Assembly (NCBI GenBank): GCA_001606155.1
Contig: LODT01000005.1
Location: forward strand, 1 to 45,691
Direction of reading: 5' to 3'
Length of the DNA: 45,691 nt
Source of the DNA: Tieghemostelium lacteum
Lineage: Eukaryota; Evosea; Eumycetozoa; Dictyosteliales; Raperosteliaceae
The notes beneath the pieces were generated by a model. The model worked only from the letters and a program-made list of their open reading frames with translations, searched no databases and was not told the DNA's origin. The position numbers and the translations under genes are program-made. This document shows positions 1 to 12,978 of the stretch, one piece after another; the first letter of the stretch is position 1; every line of letters begins with the position of its first letter.

Positions 1-67
<67 letters not shown>
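1..67. repeat. AAT trinucleotide repeat (codes Asn run)
   Basis: A pure TAA/AAT repeat from the window edge to about base 67. It lies in frame with the downstream gene and reads as poly-Asn, so it is probably coding rather than intergenic. Its true length is cut by the window edge. Confidence 0.9.
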
Positions 68-68
<1 letters not shown>

Positions 69-2092
69 TACAAAATTATCCAATAATTCAAGAAAATAAT
101 AATAATAATAATCATTTGAATGAAAATATACATCAAGAAATATTAAATGATTTACCAAAAAATCTAGAGTCACATAGTAAAAATATACAATATCTTAGTA
201 ATTTCATTAGTAGTAGTCAATTTAATAAGTTACAAATCAATAGTTCAAATTCATTATTTAGTTCCTATTCACCATCAGAGGCATTATCTAGATCACAATT
301 TTTATTTTTATGCACACCAACCTATTATGCAGCAAAAAAGAATCAAAAAATTGGAATGTTTCTTTATCAAAAGGAATGTTTGACAAAGGTTTATCAGGAT
401 CATCCACCACTAAAACTAAGTCTCAGACCAACAGCACCTTATTGGGTACCAAGTAGTTTTACCAGAAAGGTAAATAAACAAAATCTAGAGGAATTTGCGC
501 CTAATCAATTCCCAAATTTGGAAATTGAGATGAAAAGTGGGGAAGCTCTTTTTGGTCCGGTTAGATTAAAGAAAACTGGTACTTACTACCTTAGATGTCA
601 TGTCGATTTACCACCAGTACCTTCTGATGAACAATTGAAATTTAAAGATTTTAGTTTTGAACTAAAATTATATTTCTATGGTTGTCCATCAAAATTAAAA
701 GTTCCTAATTCTGAGCCATCTCAAGGTGCAGACACTCAATCTGAAGCACCTTCTTCTTCTACCCCTTCTACCCCTTCTACCTCATCTACCTCATCTACCC
801 CATCTACTACATCTTCTACTTTATCAGCTTCAATACCCAAAAAAAGTAATGGAGAAAAACCAACTTCTATTAATGATATATTCTTTAGACCAAAAGAAAA
901 TCTATTTCATTATATTTCAAAATTACAGGAAACTGGTGCACGTTGGGAAGATCTTGATAAGATTCTCTATTATTATGCTGTAAAATTTGAAAATAATCAA
1001 GATATTCTATCAGAACTGTTGATTGAGCAATCTGTTGGATCAACATTTCAAGGTAACTTTTGTTATGCACATCATCTATTAGATAAGGCATTGGAATTAA
1101 GCTCAACACCAGAGAATCTATTTAAAGTTGCCTATTTAAAATCAGCTATATTTCGTATCCAAAAGAATTTCACTGCCACTAAATTAAATTTGGATATATG
1201 TGAGTTTCTGTACTCGAAAATCACCTTGTCACCACTACACAAGGGTCAATACTTTTTCAATAGAGCTGCCTATGATTATGATATGCTAATGGGTAAAAAT
1301 CATAAAACCACCCAATACCTCCAATTTAGAAATGAAATTATTGATAAATTTCAAAAGGCATCGGAATTCTATACCATTGACACAAAGAATTCCAGTCCTT
1401 CTCCTAGATCTATAAATGGTGTCTATCGTTCAAATATCAGAATTACTCAGACACTACTTGGTGGTTCTAATCCAAATATGGAAGATCTAAATAAGGCTGA
1501 AGAATTCTTATTAAAAATTCCAAATACAGAAATGACACAGAGAACTCAAACTCATCTTTTATTCACTTGGTCTGATTTATTCTCCTCCAAATCGAACTTT
1601 CTCTACCGAAATAATTCAACTCAACTATCATTTCATCTTCTCAAAATGGCATTAGAATATATTAATAGATCCTCAGCAAATGCCTATAGATTAGGTTTTA
1701 ACAATGAAATTAAATATTGTGAACAAAGACTCAGTAAATTTTATACAACCACTCCAAAAGCTCTTCTAAATAATTTAACTGGTACCAATCTCTTCTTTTC
1801 TCCAACAAATAACACTTTCCAATCCTCAAAAAGAATTAGAGAAATTACTGACGATGAAACTAATAATAATAATAATAACAATAATAATATATCCACCGGT
1901 CAACCACTCCGATTAAATAATAATAATATTCAATACTCTCAATATAATAACAATAATAGTAATAATAATTTTAATAATCAAAATCAATTTGATTTAAATT
2001 ATTTTTCAAATTTTATTAATCAGAATAATCCAACAATTCAAAATATTAACAATATATTAACACTTTTAGGAAACCAACAAAATCAACATCAA

Positions 2093-2156
<64 letters not shown>

Positions 2157-2668
2157 TTATAAATAATACTGTACAGAATCAAATTTTTGATGCAATTAGC
2201 CAAAATGTAAATATCATTCAATCCAGCTCCTCTCCTTCATCTTCCCCTTCCAATAATGATTTACAATCCAATAATAGTGGTAGTAGTACAATTATTGATT
2301 TTTCAAATTATACTCATCAAACACCGAACCATTCCATTATAAATCCTATTAATAACTTGGTTACAACCAATACAGTTATTAATACAAATATTATATCACC
2401 ACTATTGATGAATCAAAATAATTCATCACTACCATTAAATAATAATTCGAATTTAAATAATCAATTTGATTATACTAATAATGATCACCAACAACAACAA
2501 CAACAATCTACCTATGGTCATTATCAATCACAACTCAATATTAATAATAGTAATAACTTTTTATTTGATTATTCAATCAATAATTTTAATTTTACAAATA
2601 ACAGTAATAATAATAATGTTCAACAAAATAATATTAATCAAAATAATAATAATAATTTATTTTATTAA
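2..2668 (+). CDS. Asn-rich protein of unknown function, 5' partial
   Basis: The reading frame is open back to base 2, through a run of AAT codons (Asn) and 38 residues before the first in-frame ATG at 116. The gene therefore most likely begins outside the window, and 116 is not a safe start. Visible length is 888 residues. Order: Asn run; a segment of about 200 residues rich in beta-type patterning (prolines, FGPVRL, TGTYYLRCHV); a Ser/Thr/Pro linker near 750-830; a helical segment (about 870-1740) with TPR-like spacing of Ala/Leu/Tyr; then a long Asn/Gln-rich tail with pure Asn runs near 1861-1890 and 2099-2155 and a Gln run near 2489. I do not recognise a family. Asn/Gln-rich tails are common in Dictyostelium regulators, but no DNA-binding motif is visible. 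It converges on the next gene, with 126 bases between stops. Confidence 0.85.
2099..2155. repeat. AAT repeat coding about 19-20 Asn
   Basis: A near-perfect AAT microsatellite inside the Asn-rich gene. It stays in frame and forms the longest Asn run of that protein. It is probably length-polymorphic between strains. Confidence 0.9.
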
Positions 2669-2794
2669 AAAAAAATTATAAATAAAGAATATTTTATGAT
2701 AGTGTTATATATATAAATACCTATAATCATTTTTTATTTATATTTGATAGTAAAAAAAAAACTTTATATATGAATAGATATTTTTTTTCTTTTT

Positions 2795-5397
2795 TTATAA
2801 AACAAATACATCAGAAGATAGATCAAAGAAAGATGAAGGTGGAGGTGGAGGAGATTGTTGATCTTCTTGCCAAGTGTGAGTTTTCCATTGATAAAATTGT
2901 ACATTTCTCTTGAGTATATTGGTTGACTTGTTTTCATCTTCCAGATTCTTTTGTTCTTGAGCTAATTCTTCTAGATCAAATAATAATGTACATTCTTCGT
3001 CAGAGAGTTCATAGAGACCATTGTGAACCAGTGCTATACATTTCAAAAGCAATGGTATTTCAATTATAAATTCTCTGTAGAGGTCTTTTAACAGTTCCAT
3101 ATAAACTGTCAATGATTTCTTTTTAACAAACATTTTTAATGCAAAATCATCTTGTAGTGATTCAATTAAAACAGTATAGAAACTATCCATTTCATTTGGT
3201 TTAAATTTCTTTTGAATTGGTTCAATAGTTTCATTACAATTAATATTATTCTGTACTGAGCTTGTTGATGTGGTTGTTGTTGTGGTTGTTGTTGTAGATG
3301 TAGTATTTGAAACTTCAGGTTTATGTGGTGTTGATTTAAGAGTTGGTGTTGATCTGAGTTTTGGTGCTGGTGGACAATAACTTGGTGTATCACTTGACAA
3401 TGAACCTCTACGACTTAATTCAGATAGTACAGAAATGGATGATCTTCTAGTCTCCAAATTGATATTGGTTTGTTGTTTAAGTTGAATAGTGGCAACAGAT
3501 GATCTTCTACCACCAGAGTTCATAACCTTTTGAAGAAGATTTTTATCAGGTTTGGGAAGAGTTGGTAGAACTTGTACTGGTTGTGGTGGAGGTTGTTGTG
3601 GTTCTACATTAACAACTTCACCTTCATCCATCTTAATAAAAGTCATACATAAATCCAGATAACTACCATATTCATCTTGGTTATCACACATATTTTGCCA
3701 AATTGCAGCTAGAATCTCAATCTTTTGTTTCTTTTTCAATTGAGTTCTAATGGGAATAATCTTATTCAAGATTTTCTTTTTCCAAATTTCTCTTTGTGAA
3801 TTCCAAATCTTACTGTCAATAATGGATAAAATGATAGATAAATCATTGGATTCCTCTTCTGGGATGGTTATTGTATTACCACTATTACCAAACATACCGC
3901 CGCTGATTGGTAATGACATGGTTGGATCTACATCTTTCAGAGTAATAGTATTATTATTCAATGACAATGCAGTTGGGTTTAGTTCTACTTCATTCTTTTG
4001 AATACTAGATAACAAAGGTGATGTTTGACCAGGTCGTGAAATTTTTGGAGAAATAAATCCATTTGGTAAATTGGGATTATCAACTTCCATCAATGAATGT
4101 AAATGTAATAATGGTGTTGGGCGTTGAACATTATTACTATTATTCGAGCCGTTGCTTGTATTATTATTATTTGATGAAGATGTTAAATTGGTATTATTAT
4201 TATTGGTTGAGGTGGTTTGTTGTGGATTTGGATTGTGAATATTATTTAATGAAATTTGAATAGGTGAAGTTATAGTTCTTAATAGAAAAGGTGATAATGG
4301 TACATTTGGTGACGAGGTAAGACTATTTGATTTCTCTTCAATAAATAATTCCTTAAAGATCTTATAATTCTGAGAGGAAAAGGACTGAAATAGTTTTTTC
4401 CAAAAGATGGTCTGTAATTGATCATCATTTCCGCATTTATCCTGAAGTGTCTTATTGATGGATTTACCATAACTCTGAGCCAGATGAATGATTTCCTTCT
4501 GTGCTTGAATATCCAGTTCCAATTGACTCTTTGGTGGAACCCACTTATTGTTTTTAAGTTCAATGAGATTTTTAAACATAAATCTCACACGTGGTGGTAG
4601 GTTGGTGGTTTTATTCTCCATTAGTTTCTGTACAATACTAATGGCTTCTTCACAGTTTTTCAAATTGGCTTGCCCATCATGAATAGATTTTCCAGCGATT
4701 GCAAAAATGGTAGCCAATGATTCAATTTGAATCAATTGAACCTTATTAAATTCCAATGAATTATTCTGATTTTGAATCTGTTGTAGTACTTCTATTGGTA
4801 GGAGTAAACTTAAAATCTCACTTAGAAATTGATTTCCATAGATTTTAAATTTATAACACTCTCCAACAAACTTTGAATAATTCATAATCTGACTTCTTTG
4901 TTCTGTTATTGATTGATTATTATTATTATTTCTAATATTTATAATTTCTTTATAAAATAACTCTATTATTAAATTACCAATATTCTATAAAATAAATAAT
5001 TAAAATTAATTACACTTGTTATACATTTAATTTACAAATGAATATACTTACTAATGAAGGTATATTTTTTTGAAATATTAATGATAATTTTGAAATTATT
5101 TCCAAATAGATTGGTAAAAGATTAAAATCATCATTTACTTTTAAAAATACTCTATTAATTACAATGCTGGCTATTTCTTTATCTTTTATTTGATCTTCAC
5201 ATTTTGATAATATCTTTTCTATCAAAACTTGATTATTATCATTATTAATTTTATTTAATATTCTAAAACATACAAAAAACAGAATATAGTTAGTTTAAAA
5301 AATTTACTAAAAACACAACACTAAAAACCACCCTATAGGGTTACGTAGCCAATAAATACCTTTGAATATTTGATAGAATTTCTAAATTTTGATTCAT
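2795..5397 (-). CDS. MIF4G-domain protein, short eIF4G/DAP5-like
   Basis: Three exons give an 812-residue protein: 5397-5360, 5262-5052 and 4984-2795. Splice sites are GT-AG and the phases match. The N-terminal 235 or so residues match the MIF4G domain of eIF4G, PAIP1 and DAP5. Clear landmarks are IQRILNKI near the start, NIGNLIIELFY at the exon 2/3 junction, IFAIAGKSI, and PPRVRFMFKNLIELKNNKWV near residue 212, which matches the family's SRIRFMLQDVIDLR.NNWVPR. A long Asn/Ser/Thr-rich linker follows, then two helical segments (around 3660-3850 and 2900-3190) that could be degenerate MA3/W2-like repeats. MIF4G starts at the very N-terminus, so there is no upstream eIF4E-binding region. In eIF4G this domain binds eIF4A and RNA, so a role in cap-independent or regulated translation initiation is inferred. 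A 67-nt and a 97-nt intron are present. Confidence 0.85.
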
Positions 5398-6001
5398 TGT
5401 TTAGTTTGAAAGAAATAAAAAAAAACAATAATACTTTGTAGAAATTATATATATAAAAAATAAAAAAAAAAAAATTAATTCTCTGTGTGATATAATTAAT
5501 TGGAATGTTGATTGAATGATTGATATTAAAATAACAACAATTTAATTTTTGTATTTTACTAAAAAAAAAATTGTGAATGTGGGGTTATTCAAAAAACATA
5601 CATAAAAAGGTTAAATTTTTTTTTAGATATTGTAGAGAAAAGTTACTTAGTATTTGTTATGATATTGTGATTGAATGTTTACAACTAGTTAAAATAAAAT
5701 AAACCTCTATGACTTTTTAAATGAGAAGTGTAAAAATTGGAAATTAAATGTTCTGAAATGTAAATTTATTAAAAAAAAAAATAAAAAAAAAACAACTAAA
5801 TTTTTAAACATTTTTTTAAATTAGGATCAAATTTAGATAATCTTAAAATGAGATATGCGCTTGATGTCTAAATAAGATCCCTTACAAAAAAAATAAAATA
5901 AAATTAATTTGGTGGTCATTTTACAATTTTTTTTTTGAAAAACCTTGTTACTGGTTTGTTTATAATAAATAGTTGATTTATTATTTCACATTGATCTTGA
6001 T
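5398..6001. other. Intergenic, promoter side of MIF4G gene
   Basis: About 600 bases of AT-rich sequence between two minus-strand genes. It should hold the MCRS1 3' end and the MIF4G promoter. Several oligo-A/T runs are present (5463-5475, 5770-5792, 5929-5938). No open frame of note, RNA gene or repeat was seen. Confidence 0.6.
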
Positions 6002-6954
6002 TTACTTGGGTTCTAATTTCTCTTCGGAAATTGATGGTGTCGATGGGGGGTTTTGTTGTTGACCTCCACCAGATGTAACTGTTTTTTTGGGAGCTGTTAA
6101 TAGGGCTATATGTCTCTTTACTTTTGCTAAAAACACTTTATTAATTTCAAATATAATTCTAACATCTGCAAACTAGTTTTAAGGTATTATAATAAATTAG
6201 AGATCTCCAAATCATCTTTTGTTTTTGATGTTTTTTTACAATTGTAATTTACACCAATTGTATTCTGAGAGGACTTGAATGGTCCTTTCTATATACATAC
6301 TTCAATTAATGATAAATCTTGAAGATGAATTTTCTCATTTTGAGGTATAGGGCAACCATTTACAAATACATTATTTTTACCAATATTTTGAATATAAAAA
6401 TTTACATCTGATTTTAATTTTATAATTAACTATAATTATATATATTTCCAAATTAGTAATTATCATATGGTTGATTTCTTATAATAACTCCTTACCTGTT
6501 TCTTTGAAATTAAATTTATACGTGTTGGATTTTCTTCTAGGAGATCCAAATCTATAATATTCTTTTCAGAGAAATTTCTACCTATAATCATATCTTTAGT
6601 TTTCATTAGATAACGTGTATTTCTACCACGAACTACTGCTAATGATCTTGATTCTCTATCTTTATCCAATTCATATTCTCTTTCAATTGTAACCATTGAT
6701 TTCATATCATTCTTCTCCTCTTTGGATGACATTAGAAACTTTGGTATACCACTATAAGGGTTCAATAATATATCATTATGTATATCTGATGGATTTGTAA
6801 CTTGTGATGTCAATATCTGATCCCATTTATTCTTACTTAACATTCCATCATTTATAGTTGTAAAACTACTAAAATCCACATCTCTATGATATAAAAATTT
6901 ACATAACTCTTCATATTCTTCATTATAAATATCTTCTTCTTCTACTCCTATTAA

Positions 6955-7008
<54 letters not shown>

Positions 7009-8169
7009 TGAAATATTATTATTATTTGAAATGGTTGTTGGAGGTGATATTGAAGAAGATAATTGTTGAATTTTGTCTTTTTGGGATTTTAGAAATTCTA
7101 AATAGTGTGGGAATTGACTGATATCTTGAGTCATTAACATGTGTTTAAATGTATTTAAAAGGTATTTGGAAGTACGTGAACTGTGAAAGACTGATCTATG
7201 ATCTTGGAGTAGTTGGATGAAATAGGATTTTTCTAGTTTAATTTGACCATTGATTAAGGTCTTTTTTTCTGCATCTGAAAGTGGTGGATGTTTAGGTGTA
7301 AATGGATGTAGTACCATTAGACCTCCACCCTCGTCTGCTGTATCCTGATCGTAGAGTAACGATTTCCACCGTTTTTCAATCTCTTCTTTGGTAAACTCTC
7401 TTGAGAAAAACTTTGCCGAATTGTTTTGTATCTCTTGTAGAGGTATATTTAGTTGAATCTGTTCAATTAGGTTATAGTCATCCCTAACTGTCCATTCACC
7501 ACGTAAAGATTGATCAGGTTGATGATATTTAATGTACTTGTTATAGAGTTTCTCAATCTTTTTTGTTACCTTAGGTCCTTTAGGTAGTTTAGGTAAATGA
7601 TCCGATTTTAAAATTCTAGGTTTTTTGTCGTCCTTGTGACTTGTTTTCTGGTCTTTAGAGTGCAGTATTTTCGATACCAATGAACTTTGACTGTTTGGTG
7701 AGGTTATAGGTGACAATAGTGGGCTTACTTGAGTTGGTGTAGATGTTGCTGATACTAATTTCTTGTAATCGCTGTCAATCTGTGACTCAACAGTACGTCT
7801 ACTGCTATCCCTAGATAACGATCCCAAAAGTGAATTAAACTCATCTATAGTCAACTGTTCCTTTTTCTTTCTTTCGGTTAAATCTTTTTTAGGTGTACTC
7901 TGTCCACTAGATTCTTTTGATGATTTCTTTGCACCTGAACTAGATTTGATATCAATTGGTATTGGTATCATTGGTGGTGACAGTGGTTTAGATCCAATTG
8001 TCATTGAACTTGTAGTTGTAGTGGTGGCTTTAGGTTTTGTGCTAGATCTCGAGTGTATAGGTAGAGGAGATGATGGAGTAGGCTCTGTTTTTAATCTCTT
8101 TTTTGGTTGTTCTTCATGTCTTTCTACATTTTTATTTTTATTATATTCTCTAGCACCTTTAGAACTCAT
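6002..8169 (-). CDS. mcrs1: Microspherule protein 1 (MCRS1/MSP58) homologue, FHA domain
   Basis: Three exons (8169-6496, 6429-6301, 6172-6002) give 657 residues. The ATG at 8169 is chosen because everything upstream in frame is oligo-T-derived and starts only with TTG. Residues about 220-345 match the MCRS_N domain: GEWTVRDDYNLIEQIQ, FSREFTKEEIEKRWKSLLYD, and HRSVFHSSRTSKYL. The C-terminus matches the MCRS1 FHA domain: LAVVRGRNTRYLM.....IIGR, then NLISKKQ, continuing over both introns into IIKLKSDVNFYIQNIG, FVNG and IEFADVRIIFEIN. In animals MCRS1 is a subunit of the INO80 and NSL chromatin complexes, so a nuclear role is inferred. The N-terminal 200 residues are Ser/Thr/Lys-rich and disordered. 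An Asn run lies at 6955-7008. Introns are 66 and 128 nt. The second acceptor is fixed by phase and homology: the AG before TTTGCAGATG, not the later one. Confidence 0.9.
6955..7008. repeat. ATT/AAT repeat coding Asn run in MCRS1
   Basis: A perfect ATT repeat on the plus strand. On the minus strand it reads in frame as about 18 Asn, located between the MCRS_N and FHA regions. Confidence 0.9.
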
Positions 8170-9258
<1,089 letters not shown>

Positions 9259-9659
9259 AAAAAAAACATCAATAAGACATATACATATACAAACATTAAA
9301 GTATAAATTATAATAATTTATTTAAAAAAGTTAACTCCACCTAAAACCCATCACCTCCCACCTCTCTCTCTCCTTCCAAAGACTTCCATCTCTTTCCTCA
9401 ACTCCCCCTCCTCAACCCATTAATATTACAATTTTGAAAAACAATACATTTTATAAATAAATTAAATATTTTAATATTTAATTGATCAACAAAAATTGGA
9501 AAAAAAACCCTCATCAATGAAATTTCATTGTGGAAACCCAAATATCCCAAAATACCACCCTTTATAAAATCCCCCAGGGTTTAGTAAATCTGTCTCTTCT
9601 TGTGGAATTAGTTTTGATTAATTTTTACAAAAAAAATTTTTTAATTTATTTTTACAGAA
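9259..9659. promoter_or_regulatory. Intergenic: rab14 3' end and phospholipase promoter
   Basis: It holds a strikingly C/T-rich tract (9334-9419, one G in 86 bases) and, nearer the gene, a possible 5'-UTR intron. GTAAATCTG at 9584 and TTTTTACAG ending at 9657 would splice just before the ATG at 9660. A short upstream ORF starts at 9517 (MKFHCG, 16 codons, stop at 9565-9567). Confidence 0.45.
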
Positions 9660-11294
9660 ATGGAGAAATCAATATTTTTAGTAGTGTTGTTGATATTGTC
9701 AGTTTTGACAAGTTGTAATTGTAAAAAAATATGGTATTCTATAAATGATAATTTGGAGATTACTACTGGTAAAAATAATAGTGGTTCAATTGGGTTTGGA
9801 TATTTTAAAGATGAAGTACAAAAAGATGGGTGGGGTAAATTATATATTCAAATGAATGAGGTAGTACCAAATCAACATAGTAATTCATATTATGCAGCTG
9901 GGTATCTTGAGGGGTACTTGACATCAGGGTTAATATATAATTTCTCTCAAAATTACTTTTTGAATCAGTTTAATAGTAGTAATGTGAAGGATCTTCCAAT
10001 GGAGTTACTGGAGTTTGCTAGTACTAATAGTGAGTGGATGCAAGAGACTTTTCAGAATGATACATCGGCATTTGGTGTACAGGTTCAGAATGTTCAACAA
10101 CAGTTTAATGGGTTGGTACAGGGGTATAATGACAATGTAGATGAAGAGTTACAATTGGATCCCATGTTACTGCTATTGATGAACTATATAGGCGACCTTG
10201 ACGACATTTTAAATTATATTCAGTATCAGAAAGATCAGAAATCTGCAAAATCAAAGATATTTACAGTTGCTGAATTGGAGGATATATTCAGTCGTGGACA
10301 TTGTTCATCTTTGATTAAAGTTCCTTCTGATTACTCTGAATTGTATTCCAGTCATACTACATGGGGTAGTTATTACACCATGTTGAGAATCTTCAAAAGA
10401 ATTATAATTCCAGATGTTTGGGCACCTTTTGGATATGATATATACTACTCTGGATACCCTGGTATTATAACCAGTGATGACGACTATTTTCTCATTAAAC
10501 CCAGTAATTTAGTTGTAACTGAAACTACCAATTCAATTATAAACATGTCATTGTACAGTCAAGTCAAACCTACTACACTTTTGTATTGGGTGAGATCTAT
10601 GGTTGCCAATCGTCTTGCTAACAGTGGTCAAGAATGGATTGATAATTACGTGCCTTACCAATCAGGTACCTATTGCAACCAATGGATGATTATAGACTAT
10701 AAACTATTTACTCCATTTTCAGATTTACAGAATGGAACTTTGATGATTATGGAGAGTATTCCAGGTGAATATCTACAAGCTGATGTCACTGAAATTCTAT
10801 CCTTTGGTTATTGGTCATCATTCAACAGACCCTATTTCCCAAGATTTCAAGAGTTAATGGGATACACCTACTACGAGAAATTGTATGGTGACATTGCATC
10901 CTATTCCCTAAACCCAAGAGCAAAGATATTTAGACGTGACCAAAACAATGTTGAATCCATTTCGGATATGCAATCTATAATGTTATATAACATGTATCTT
11001 ACTGATCCTTATTCTGAAGGTTTTCCAGGAAATGCTATAGCCTCTCGATATGATCTTGGAGGTGGTCCAAATCTTCCACCATCATGGTTTAATAAAACTG
11101 GTCGTGGTGCTATAGACTCCAAAATCACTTCATCCCAATTAGTATCAATACAACAATCCTTAGCCTATAGCGGTCCACCTGTCACCCCAGATTGTCCACC
11201 ATTTTCATTCGATGGTGAATGGTCCCAAATAAGTCACCTAGGTATACCTCAAACTTTTAATTTTGATTGGGTACAAATGACTCTTGATCAATAA
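9660..11294 (+). CDS. Phospholipase B-like protein, secreted or lysosomal
   Basis: A single exon of 544 residues. The N-terminus (MEKSIFLVVLLILSVLTSC) is a clear signal peptide. Family landmarks of the phospholipase B-like (PLBD) N-terminal-nucleophile hydrolases are present: SYYAAGYLEGYLT near residue 78, RGHCSSLIKV with the expected nucleophile Cys215, SHTTWGSYYTMLRIFKR, YSGYPGIITSDDDYF, SGTYCNQWMIID, NPRAKIFRRD, and the C-terminal region with DLGG, FSFDGEW and HLGIP. In this family the precursor is cut just before the Cys, and the enzyme removes fatty acids from phospholipids. Dictyostelium has several paralogues (plbA to plbG); I cannot say which this is. Its last codons (MTLDQ, stop) form one end of a tandem duplication described separately. 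It converges on the next gene with 23 bases between stops. Confidence 0.93.
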   Translation: MEKSIFLVVLLILSVLTSCNCKKIWYSINDNLEITTGKNNSGSIGFGYFKDEVQKDGWGKLYIQMNEVVPNQHSNSYYAAGYLEGYLTSGLIYNFSQNYFLNQFNSSNVKDLPMELLEFASTNSEWMQETFQNDTSAFGVQVQNVQQQFNGLVQGYNDNVDEELQLDPMLLLLMNYIGDLDDILNYIQYQKDQKSAKSKIFTVAELEDIFSRGHCSSLIKVPSDYSELYSSHTTWGSYYTMLRIFKRIIIPDVWAPFGYDIYYSGYPGIITSDDDYFLIKPSNLVVTETTNSIINMSLYSQVKPTTLLYWVRSMVANRLANSGQEWIDNYVPYQSGTYCNQWMIIDYKLFTPFSDLQNGTLMIMESIPGEYLQADVTEILSFGYWSSFNRPYFPRFQELMGYTYYEKLYGDIASYSLNPRAKIFRRDQNNVESISDMQSIMLYNMYLTDPYSEGFPGNAIASRYDLGGGPNLPPSWFNKTGRGAIDSKITSSQLVSIQQSLAYSGPPVTPDCPPFSFDGEWSQISHLGIPQTFNFDWVQMTLDQ

Positions 11295-12978
11295 AAATAC
11301 CAAATTTAAACTCTTTATTATTTAAATAATCTTGAAATTAAACTTTTAAAATTTCCTCCAATACTATTAATAGAGGTGGTTATAGTTGGTTTAACTGGTT
11401 GGGTTTCATATTGATAATTATATTTATCATAATAAAAAAATTGATTTTCTTTTGTTTTGGTGAGTGAAAAGGTGTGGGTTGGGTAAGCTTCAGTTTTGTT
11501 GGAAGTGTGCATGGAGTGTCGATCAATAATAATGAGATTTTGAATTGATTTTGAATTATAAAGTTCTTTGAAGATTAATGTGTAATCTTGATAGAACATC
11601 TTTGTACTATTATAATTATATTTAAAATATAGACCATTGGGAATTTCAATAATCAATTCACGAATAGAAGGATGTTGTGAAAGTAATTTAGAGATTTCTA
11701 GTGAGGTTTTTGGTGAAATCAAACAAGAATTAAAAACAAATCTAAATTTAACAATAGAGGTATTGTTTTTAAGAAACTCTGTAAGAGATTGAAGTGAGCC
11801 TGAATCAGTTGCAATCATATCATTTTGAATGATCAGTGAAGTTATTGTGGTATTGGATATATTGGCATTTAGAAATGCACAAACTGCATTTAGGTTTTCG
11901 TCAATTGAGACACATAAACTCTTTAGATGAGTAAATGGTTGCAATGCATCTTTGTTACTTATGTCACCCAGATAGTTTAGTTCAAGTTTTTGAATATTTG
12001 GTTGAGAATTTAGATATTTAACAAGCTTTTTCAAGAGATTAGGTTTTGATATTTTTAGTTTTAAGACCTTTAGTGCTGTACTGGCAATACAACAGTCTAA
12101 TGTAGAGTCTACAATTTCATTTCTAAATTTTAATAGATCCAATTTAACTAATGATTCTGTTTGATTCTGTAGAATGGACTCTAAAAGATTATGCTTTTTA
12201 CTAAACTTTTGTGTCAATTTTAAAGACTCTAGAGAATTTCTAGCATAGCTTGACATGAATGTAGTAAATTCACTGGTATAACGTTCATTTTCAGAATGTC
12301 TGTATTTATAAGTTGAGAAATTCAAACACAGGTGACGTAGAGTGGGTTTACAACTTGAAAGTATCCTAGATGTCAAAGGCAATTGTGATGCACATATAAT
12401 CAGTACACTAAACTTTACAAGGGATGGTAAAGTACAATTATACAATGGTTCATCAAAACCACCTAAAGAGTAAATTGTAAGATACCGAAGATTTGGAAAT
12501 ACAGATGACGATAATCTGAATTGTAAAGGATGAAATTCGTGTGAATACTCTAAATATAGATCTTCAACATCCTTAAACATCTCATAAAACTTTGACATTT
12601 CATTAGTTATTAATTTCATAAGTCTTGATATTCTGAATAGACAATAGGGATTTGATAAATGTATTCTTTCATTTACAGATTCTCTATCATTAATGAATGA
12701 AAGTTCAATTTGGTGATTTCTCTCTACAAATGATCTAATGGTTTTAGATAGCAACCCTAAATTACAAATTATAAATTTATTGGGTACATATTTACATGAC
12801 AATAAATATTTTATAATTTTAAATATTATTGTATTTTGTAATATCATGTTAAACAAATAAAATGTCAAAATTTCGCAAAAATCTATTGAAAATCAAAAAT
12901 GATGAAAATAACTATTATATAATATAAAATTTAAAAATTAACTTTTTGTTTTTAGTTAGCTACCAAACACATTAACTA
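11277..12978. repeat. Tandem duplication unit, copy 1
   Basis: The unit begins at the ATGA within the last codons of the phospholipase gene (11277-11280). It runs through LRR gene 1 and its 5' flank to the bases before the chimeric ATGA at 12979. The 5' flank (about 12885-12978) matches 15005-15092, upstream of the membrane-protein gene, including GCTACCAAACACATTAACTA. It is about 400 bases shorter than copy 2. Confidence 0.85.
11318..12847 (-). CDS. LRR-like protein, tandem paralogue 1
   Basis: A single exon of 509 residues. The ATG at 12847 is used because the frame upstream has only TTG. Repeating L..L.L and I..L.I.N patterns (LRHLCLNFS, LKVLKLKIS, IQKLELNYLG, TSLIIQND, IRELIIEIP) indicate a leucine-rich-repeat solenoid of the ribonuclease-inhibitor type. 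The first 50 residues (IIFKIIKYLLSCKYVPNKF..NLGLLSKTIRSFV) look like the degenerate F-box-like start of many Dictyostelium LRR proteins, but that is only a resemblance. The C-terminus reads SIGGNFKSLISRLFK. It is highly similar to the next gene, and its 3' and 5' flanks are similar too. Cytosolic; function unknown, possibly a substrate adaptor. Confidence 0.8.
   Translation of the reverse strand: MILQNTIIFKIIKYLLSCKYVPNKFIICNLGLLSKTIRSFVERNHQIELSFINDRESVNERIHLSNPYCLFRISRLMKLITNEMSKFYEMFKDVEDLYLEYSHEFHPLQFRLSSSVFPNLRYLTIYSLGGFDEPLYNCTLPSLVKFSVLIICASQLPLTSRILSSCKPTLRHLCLNFSTYKYRHSENERYTSEFTTFMSSYARNSLESLKLTQKFSKKHNLLESILQNQTESLVKLDLLKFRNEIVDSTLDCCIASTALKVLKLKISKPNLLKKLVKYLNSQPNIQKLELNYLGDISNKDALQPFTHLKSLCVSIDENLNAVCAFLNANISNTTITSLIIQNDMIATDSGSLQSLTEFLKNNTSIVKFRFVFNSCLISPKTSLEISKLLSQHPSIRELIIEIPNGLYFKYNYNSTKMFYQDYTLIFKELYNSKSIQNLIIIDRHSMHTSNKTEAYPTHTFSLTKTKENQFFYYDKYNYQYETQPVKPTITTSINSIGGNFKSLISRLFK

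Noticed and set aside
5325-5350. CACCCTATAGGGTTACG as a telomere-like or palindromic element
   Set aside because: It lies inside the first MIF4G-gene intron, with only a short CCCTATAGGG palindrome and no repeat array.
6121-6180. Alternative MCRS1 third-exon acceptor at TTTGCAG
   Set aside because: It gives the wrong phase and an early stop; the upstream CTAG acceptor restores EFADVRIIFEIN, as in the MCRS1 FHA domain.
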